Source of the DNA: JBAXGW01 sp037139195
GTDB taxonomy: Bacteria > Bacteroidota > Bacteroidia > Bacteroidales > JAHJDW01
Direction of reading: 5' to 3'
DNA length: 40,227 bases
NCBI GenBank assembly: GCA_037139195.1
Contig: JBAXGW010000042.1
Span: forward strand, 1 to 40,227
Shown here: in pieces, positions 34,875 to 40,227 of the stretch
Layout: each line of letters opens with the position of its first letter
Numbering within the stretch: position 1 is the first letter of the stretch
The notes under the pieces: model-generated
The model's database searches: none
Told to the model about the DNA's origin: nothing
What the model saw: the letters and a program-made list of their open reading frames with translations, nothing else
Translations under genes and position numbers: made by a program

Positions 34875-35480
34875 ATGACAAAAAAATCGACTCTAATATT
34901 GTTTCTTTGTGCTATGTTGATGTTTTCATCATGTGCGTCGTTGTTCAATAGATTAGAGTCAGGAAAAATAAAATCAAAAGGAGGGTTTAAATTTAAAAAG
35001 AGAAAAAAGAAAGTTAGCAAAAAAACATTTAGTTCATCAAATTTATTTGGCAAAAAGGAAAGATCAGGCTCTAGTTTTAATGTTAGACTTAAACAATCCC
35101 GCAGCTCGTCAAAATTTAGTAAAAAGGGTCGCAAAAACAAGAAAAAAAAGGGATTAGCAAAAATATTTTTATTAAATAAAAGAGACCGTTTTAATAGCTC
35201 ATTTAATGTTACTCCAAAATCGTTTGGAAGTTCTTACGGATTTAACTCCAAACATAAAAGGGTAAAAGTTAAAAAAATATTATTCTTTTTCATCCCTAAA
35301 GAAAGATTCAGGGATTCGTTCAGAGGGGCTAAGATCGATAGAAGTTTTAAGCAAAATAAATACAATAAAAAAAGCAGACGAGTAAAACATCGACGACCAA
35401 TTTTTAATAAAGTATTGGAGCCACAGCCAAAGAAGAAAAAATTAAATTTAGAGCTATTACCTGATGAAATGAAGTGGTAA
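34875..35480 (+). CDS. Very basic lipoprotein with three degenerate repeats
   Basis: A 201-residue protein that I do not recognise. The ATG at 34875 is chosen over the TTG at 34830 because it starts a lipoprotein signal peptide directly (MTKKSTLILFLCAMLMFSSC). The mature part is extremely basic (Lys/Arg runs) and rich in Ser and Phe. Three related segments of about 40 residues can be aligned around ERSGSSFNVRLKQS, DRFNSSFNVTPKSF and ERFRDSFRGAKIDR, each followed by a Lys/Arg cluster. It ends in an acidic tail (ELLPDEMKW). A role in binding polyanions (LPS, nucleic acid) is only a guess. Confidence 0.7.
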   Translation: MTKKSTLILFLCAMLMFSSCASLFNRLESGKIKSKGGFKFKKRKKKVSKKTFSSSNLFGKKERSGSSFNVRLKQSRSSSKFSKKGRKNKKKKGLAKIFLLNKRDRFNSSFNVTPKSFGSSYGFNSKHKRVKVKKILFFFIPKERFRDSFRGAKIDRSFKQNKYNKKSRRVKHRRPIFNKVLEPQPKKKKLNLELLPDEMKW

Positions 35481-35502
35481 TAAATTGCTTGAGAGATTAC
35501 TT

Positions 35503-37479
35503 TTATTTCTTCTCAAATACTAAAACTACCTTATTAAAATTTGCAGAAGCATTAGCAACGCGACGATATTCTTCAAATTCACTAACTGGATAGCCATATT
35601 CGTTGTAGTATTCGGTAATAGAAATTGTAACTTTATTATTTTCTACTACATAATTAGAGTTGAAAGACATGGTAGTGTCTTTTCCGTCTTTCACAAATAC
35701 TTCATTAATTTTTAATTGATCTAAGTTTGATATTTTATATCCATCAGGAATATTAAATGCGATATTTCTGATATATCCATGGCTATATGGAAATTCAAGA
35801 GGAAGCTTGCGTTCTTCTTTTTTATATAATTCTTGTTGGGGTCCAATAAGTAAGCCTGCTTTGAAAAGATATTTTGATCCTGCTTTTTCAAAGAAATAAT
35901 CAGATTTAATATTAGCTTTAGCAATCAAAGGTTTTTGACCCAGAAAATTTCCTTTATTATTTTCAAATGTCAAATTTTCAATTGTTCCTTCTTTATCAAT
36001 GTATTTAATGATAGATTCTGAGAACTCCTTAAGTTTATCTGCTTCTTTTATGAAATCGAAAAATGGCTGATAATTTGCAGCTTGGTATCCAGTCATTTCT
36101 CGTGTAATTTGGAGTTTTGTATCCGTAAAATCTTGAGGTATATCAACATTTATTTTAAGAATATCAAGACTCTCATCGTACTTAGCTCCTTGAATAAATT
36201 TAATTTTTCCTAATCCAGTATTATAGTCTCCCATAGAAACTGTTTTAATAAAAAGACCATAATTGTTAATGTTTTCGGTATTTGGGAAGCCTAAACGAGT
36301 AAAATTATCGGCAGGAGAGAGGTATTTTTTAATTTTAGGGAAATAAATTAGGTATTTAGAAAGATAAGTATAGCATTCAAATTCTTTGTCGAATTTGGTT
36401 TCAAAGCGGTCAGAAGTTAGAACCAATTCATGTTCAATATCCAACGCTTTAAAGACATTTGCAAAAAGCATTGCTGCTCCAAAATCATTGTAGGCTTTGT
36501 TTGCAATAACTTTTAATAGAATTGATTTGTCTGGTTCAGATGATTCATAATATATGAAATTTGTTTTTAAATAATTTTCAACTAATCTTATTTTAGCTTC
36601 CTCATTATTAGCATCCAATTTCATTTCTTTAATTAAACTATTTATTGCTTTGGTGTCTTTTGATTCATTTTTATTATAAATACCATCATATAAGTCCGAA
36701 GCAACTGGACCGTAAGCGTAGATGTCTTTTTTTCCATTTGCACTATTGCTGTTCAACTTAAAAGCATATTTCATTTTGTTGGCTTCTAAAGCCGCACCAT
36801 CTTCGTCTTTTAAACGTGGAATGCTATCTTTATTTATTACCCAAACGTTATTTTCTTTTTCAGTGGTATCATATACAGCATCTGGACAACCATTATAGCT
36901 TTTAAATTTAAAGCCTAGATTTCCTGGAGTAATGTACTTAATTTCAGAATGTAATATTGGAATTCCAAGTTGAATTGTAACTATTGAACCATTTAACGAT
37001 GGGTCTCTTTTAATGCAATACAAATACTCAATCTCGCAACCAATTTCAATTCCTTCGAATGCAAAATAATGAAATTTTGTGCCTGATTCTTGTTCGTAGC
37101 CTTCTTTAATTTCATCTTTCTTTAACTCCCTGATAGTGCCATCGTTTTTAATTACTCTTGCCTTCTCAGTTATCGCTTTATCATCTTCAAGTAAAGGGAT
37201 GTAAACTTTATTGTTGCTTTCAATTCCTACGTGAGTAATTAATTTAACTCTTTTATGCGTAGTCTTATATTCGCATAGTACGCTATTTTCATAAACGTAT
37301 TCGTTGTAGTTTTTTGAAAAGATTACGATTGAATTATTAGATGTGTCTAAATCGGTATTTGTAAGTTTAGGATTTTCTTCCCAATTATAGTTTAGGTATC
37401 TTCGCTCCGTTGTTTGAGCATTAAGCGTACTTGCTATCAATATAGCCGCGAAAGTGAATAAAAACGTTAATTTCTTCAT
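35503..37479 (-). CDS. DUF3857 protein, degenerate transglutaminase-like
   Basis: A 658-residue exported protein. A signal peptide (MKKLTFLFTFAAILIASTLNAQ) is followed by an N-terminal DUF3857 domain and a transglutaminase-like fold. It is a diverged paralogue of the upstream gene, but the segment matching the catalytic block reads NKAYNDFGAAMLFANVF where the partner has KRYGDCKDMATIIVEL, so the cysteine is gone and it is unlikely to be an active enzyme. It overlaps the partner gene by 4 bases, implying coupled translation and perhaps a joint complex in the periplasm. Confidence 0.85.
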   Translation of the reverse strand: MKKLTFLFTFAAILIASTLNAQTTERRYLNYNWEENPKLTNTDLDTSNNSIVIFSKNYNEYVYENSVLCEYKTTHKRVKLITHVGIESNNKVYIPLLEDDKAITEKARVIKNDGTIRELKKDEIKEGYEQESGTKFHYFAFEGIEIGCEIEYLYCIKRDPSLNGSIVTIQLGIPILHSEIKYITPGNLGFKFKSYNGCPDAVYDTTEKENNVWVINKDSIPRLKDEDGAALEANKMKYAFKLNSNSANGKKDIYAYGPVASDLYDGIYNKNESKDTKAINSLIKEMKLDANNEEAKIRLVENYLKTNFIYYESSEPDKSILLKVIANKAYNDFGAAMLFANVFKALDIEHELVLTSDRFETKFDKEFECYTYLSKYLIYFPKIKKYLSPADNFTRLGFPNTENINNYGLFIKTVSMGDYNTGLGKIKFIQGAKYDESLDILKINVDIPQDFTDTKLQITREMTGYQAANYQPFFDFIKEADKLKEFSESIIKYIDKEGTIENLTFENNKGNFLGQKPLIAKANIKSDYFFEKAGSKYLFKAGLLIGPQQELYKKEERKLPLEFPYSHGYIRNIAFNIPDGYKISNLDQLKINEVFVKDGKDTTMSFNSNYVVENNKVTISITEYYNEYGYPVSEFEEYRRVANASANFNKVVLVFEKK

Positions 37480-39398
37480 ATTTTCTTTTTTAATACAATG
37501 GCTTCTTTATAATCTGAACGAATTTGTTTTAGCATTTTGTTCCAAATGCTAAATAATTCGGGTGTTAATAACATAGTGTCAGTTTTAAACGCATAGTGAT
37601 AAATAATTTGCTTGTCTTTAACTTCGTAATTAATATAATAGGTGAAATTTGGATTTTCAAATTTCACATTTTTAGGCAAATAGCTTAATTCGTAAGATTC
37701 AGGAATAGCAAAAACTGTTGATATTTGAAGTAAAGATTTAAATGAAAACTCATAATCAAGTTTCCTGTCATCCTTAAAATATTCATAATCTCCAAATGGT
37801 TGCGAGAGATTTAAATTAATATACAATTCATTATCATTAGCTTTAACGTAATCTGCGATATTAAATTCATAATTTATATTAATATCGCTATTTGAAGTAT
37901 TTATTTTATAATTATCAAGAATATATTTATTGTTTCCTTTTTCAAGGTACGACTTCATGAATTTCGACTTGTCTTCAGAATCTTTAATTCGCTCAGAGGT
38001 TTGTTTCATCCCCGAAAAATAGTATCCATTTAATTTAAGTAAACCTTTGCCCACAACTTTTCCTTGATCAATGGTGATATTCACAGAATCGGAATAAGAG
38101 TTTACTTCTGCTTGAATTTCGGGCACTTCTTTTATTTCGTATTTTTCTTCGTTCAATCTTATCATGGCTTCTTTTCCTTGAATGAAAGAACTTGGAAGCC
38201 CAAGAGGAATATATGGATTTGTTGCATCAAGGTAATAGTATTTGCCATTTTCAATATAAGTAGCAATCATGTGGTTATCAACCATAGAAGTTGGTATTTC
38301 TTTATATCTATAGGGTAGTTCTCGAGTCCCAATCCAAGTGTAGTAAGCAGTAATTTTTGCTATGTTTAATAATTCAACAATAATTGTTGCCATATCTTTA
38401 CAGTCTCCATATCGCTTTTCGAAAATCTGATATGGATTTCGTGGAACAAATCCGCCTGATCCATACTCATTAGCAACGTACTTTATATTGCTTTGTACCC
38501 ATTTATATATAGCAGCCACTTTTTCATTATCGCTCTTGCAATCTTTAATCAGAGTATTCACTGTGCTGATCATTTCATCTGTTTGTTTGTGGTCTATTTT
38601 AGACAGATTTCCATTATACCATTTAAAAAGTTCATCTACACCATTGAAAACTGAAACTTCTTTGTCTTTTATTTTATACGATTTAATATATGGAACAATT
38701 TGAGGTAAGAAGCAAAGGTAGCCTCTTGATTCTGTTTCAGTTTTATAACTTGGAATATCTTTTATTTTCCAAGAATAAATAATTCTATTTCCTTTTTCTA
38801 CTATAGAGAAATTGATTTTAGAGGTATCGATATTAAAGTATTTTATATCAAAATTAACATTCTTGTCAGTATTTATTACAAACTCTAAATTTTCTATTGG
38901 GAAAAACTTTTGTGTTACTTCAAATGGAAAAAAACGAGGCTCGTTGATATTAAGCGTAAATTTAAGTTTTGTAATTGCACCTTGCCTTAATGATGGGAAA
39001 ATGAAAGATGTTGAAAATAAATCTTGATAAAAAATTTCCTCATCAATTACTTCTTTTGTTTTAAATTCTTTTACTTTTACTTCTTTAAATTTGTCTCCAT
39101 CAGGCATCAATGTGCTGGCTTCAATTTCTTTCATTTTAATGAAATGAGATGTTTCTACATCCTTCTCTGAATAAGCGCCAGCCTTAAAATTGTTATAATA
39201 AATGTCTTCGTATTTAGTTTCTTCAATTTTCAAGCCAGTTTTCTCGATGTCAACCATTACTTCTGTTTTCAAATTGAGATAGACTATATCTTTGTCTTTA
39301 TATTTATCAGCATAGCCTCTGAAGTCGGAAACCGTTTGCGATACAGCCACGCCTGCGCAGCATAAGCAAATAAAAATATTTAATATATTTGTTTTTAT
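37476..39398 (-). CDS. DUF3857/transglutaminase-like protein with intact triad
   Basis: Exported protein with an N-terminal DUF3857 domain and a transglutaminase-like core. Numbering from the GTG at 39350, the triad is C317 (GDCKD), H360 (DNHMI) and D375 (LDATN). The GTG start gives MAVSQTVSDF and no signal peptide, but the frame stays open upstream and encodes a good one (KTNILNIFICLCCAGVAVSQ). The only fitting start for that is an ATA at 39396-39398; no ATG, GTG or TTG precedes it. I annotate the longer form, with either an unusual start codon or an ATG-to-ATA change or read error. The substrate is unknown; activity on peptides or cell wall is possible. Confidence 0.8.
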   Translation of the reverse strand: MKTNILNIFICLCCAGVAVSQTVSDFRGYADKYKDKDIVYLNLKTEVMVDIEKTGLKIEETKYEDIYYNNFKAGAYSEKDVETSHFIKMKEIEASTLMPDGDKFKEVKVKEFKTKEVIDEEIFYQDLFSTSFIFPSLRQGAITKLKFTLNINEPRFFPFEVTQKFFPIENLEFVINTDKNVNFDIKYFNIDTSKINFSIVEKGNRIIYSWKIKDIPSYKTETESRGYLCFLPQIVPYIKSYKIKDKEVSVFNGVDELFKWYNGNLSKIDHKQTDEMISTVNTLIKDCKSDNEKVAAIYKWVQSNIKYVANEYGSGGFVPRNPYQIFEKRYGDCKDMATIIVELLNIAKITAYYTWIGTRELPYRYKEIPTSMVDNHMIATYIENGKYYYLDATNPYIPLGLPSSFIQGKEAMIRLNEEKYEIKEVPEIQAEVNSYSDSVNITIDQGKVVGKGLLKLNGYYFSGMKQTSERIKDSEDKSKFMKSYLEKGNNKYILDNYKINTSNSDININYEFNIADYVKANDNELYINLNLSQPFGDYEYFKDDRKLDYEFSFKSLLQISTVFAIPESYELSYLPKNVKFENPNFTYYINYEVKDKQIIYHYAFKTDTMLLTPELFSIWNKMLKQIRSDYKEAIVLKKKI

Positions 39399-39426
39399 AG
39401 CTAAAATTTTTTTAAAGTTATTAAAG

Positions 39427-39458
39427 AGAGAGAATTCATGTACTAATGAATTCTCTCT
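39427..39458. terminator. Perfect 13-bp hairpin between minus-strand genes
   Basis: AGAGAGAATTCAT, loop GTACTA, ATGAATTCTCTCT. The T run lies on the plus-strand side (GTTTTTTATTT); on the minus strand it is followed by CTTTAATAACTTT. It could terminate the repeat-protein gene, weakly in that orientation. Confidence 0.65.
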
Positions 39459-39463
39459 GTTTT

Positions 39464-40183
39464 TTATTTATTACTAATAGCAATAATTTCATCATTGTAA
39501 TAGGTAAGAGCTGCTACGATTTTGCCGTTTTTGTCGTATTTAGTACATTTCCCATGTTGTTTGCCATTTTTGTAATTTGTGGTTTCTTTTAGTTTCCCGT
39601 CTTGGTAATACTCTTGTTGAAGTCCATCTAAACTGCCAAAATAATAATTCTTCTTTTCTTTAATTTTACCATTTGAATAATAGTAAATATCTTCTCCAGT
39701 CGCTTCATCATCAGTATATCCGCATTTTTCATATACTTGTCCTGTTGGGTAATATTTGATGTAATCGCCTTGGTATGATCCTTTGTTCATGCTAAATTGT
39801 CTGGCAACTTTCCCTGTTTTAAACAATATCTTAATATCAGCGGTTTCATTAACAACATCGGTTGTCTTTTCTGCACCACTTGCGTCAAAATAGGTATAAG
39901 ATATTAGCTGATCGTGAAAATATAGGCGTTTATGTTCCAATTGACCGTCTATTCCGTAATATAATGATATTCCTTCTAGAACGCCATTAACATAATTTCT
40001 TTCTGATTCAATTTTTTCGTTTTCATTATAGATTATGTGCTTGCCATTTATTTCATCGTCTTTGTATTCGGTAGTTTTAATTAATTTGCCTTCCTCATCA
40101 AAATATTCCCATTTTCCATTGGCATTTCCATAATAATAATTTCCTTTTATTGAAATATTTCCATTCCAACTATAGGCAAAATA
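39464..40183 (-). pseudogene. MORN/YwqK-type repeat protein, 5' end broken or frameshifted
   Basis: The coding frame runs from a TAA-bounded point at 40183 down to the stop at 39464 (239 codons) and consists of about ten 22-24 residue repeats of the YwqK/MORN type (GNYYYGNANGKWEYFDEEGK, GEDIYYYSNGKIKEKKNY, GLQQEYYQDGKLKETTNY). No ATG or GTG start exists in frame; the only alternative start is an internal TTG at 39938-39940. A different frame is open just upstream (40186-40227, reading ...SSLAPQIN), and joining it to the repeat frame needs one base near AATATTTTG. So either a frameshift mutation or an assembly error is likely, with the true start beyond the window. Such repeats mediate protein or membrane contacts; function unknown. 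Confidence 0.65.
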
Positions 40184-40227
40184 TTAATTTGAGGTGCTAG
40201 CGAAGAAATTCTTAATTCTAAAGAAGA

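Noticed and set aside
34823..35140. 105-codon frame antisense to the basic lipoprotein gene
   Set aside because: Phe/Leu-rich translation is the expected complement of the Lys/Ser-rich gene; the plus strand has a clear lipoprotein signal.
1..40227. tRNA, rRNA or known riboswitch genes
   Set aside because: None recognised on either strand by eye; only the structured repeats and terminators show strong folding.

Overview
The window looks like a piece of a low-G+C Bacteroidota chromosome, probably an uncultured Bacteroidales-like lineage. The evidence is the Bacteroidota order of the division and cell wall (dcw) cluster, with an FtsL_2-type protein, a PASTA-bearing FtsI, no murB or ddl, and a GatB/YqeY gene after ftsZ. 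A 1707-residue secreted repeat protein ends in a gliding-motility-type (type IX secretion) domain, there is an S46 dipeptidyl-peptidase, and promoters of the TAnnTTTG type recur. Assignments rest on reading the sequence and on family knowledge; no database search was run.

Layout. 63-2812 (minus): an iron-type alcohol dehydrogenase and a Wzx-like flippase. 2962-3537: a cysteine-rich DUF3109 protein, then two tandem copies of a structured repeat that runs into the end of ruvB (3946-4971, minus). 5147-6723: a tandem universal stress protein and a Sir2 deacylase. 6806-6944: a MITE-like repeat, followed by a small minus-strand gene. 7465-23309: the dcw cluster, all plus strand: mraZ (preceded by a four-box MraZ operator), rsmH, ftsL-like, ftsI, murE, mraY, murD, ftsW, murG, murC, ftsQ, ftsA, ftsZ. 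Many junctions overlap by 1-20 bases, so translation is probably coupled. Breaks occur only before ftsW, before ftsZ and after ftsZ, and the last two gaps hold structured repeats. yqeY then ends in a strong terminator.

24171-27001 looks like an inserted module: four same-strand genes (small exported His-rich protein, outer-membrane transporter-like protein, PepSY-like protein, COG4705 membrane protein) bounded by GTTAGCT on both sides, with an attC-like hairpin at the right end, as in an integron-type cassette. 27134-32257 is the repeat adhesin with ten exact 86-residue repeats. From 32408 on, most genes are minus strand: a DPP7-type peptidase, a very basic repeat lipoprotein (plus strand), two DUF3857/transglutaminase-like proteins (one catalytically intact, one degenerate), and a MORN/YwqK-type repeat protein that is broken or frameshifted at the right edge.

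The two most interesting signals are (1) a family of long imperfect hairpins, in two tandem copies by ruvB, one copy between ftsA and ftsZ and one divergent copy after ftsZ, whose arms differ between copies while pairing is kept; and (2) the cassette-like module, whose two ends would rejoin into a better-paired recombination site if circularised.
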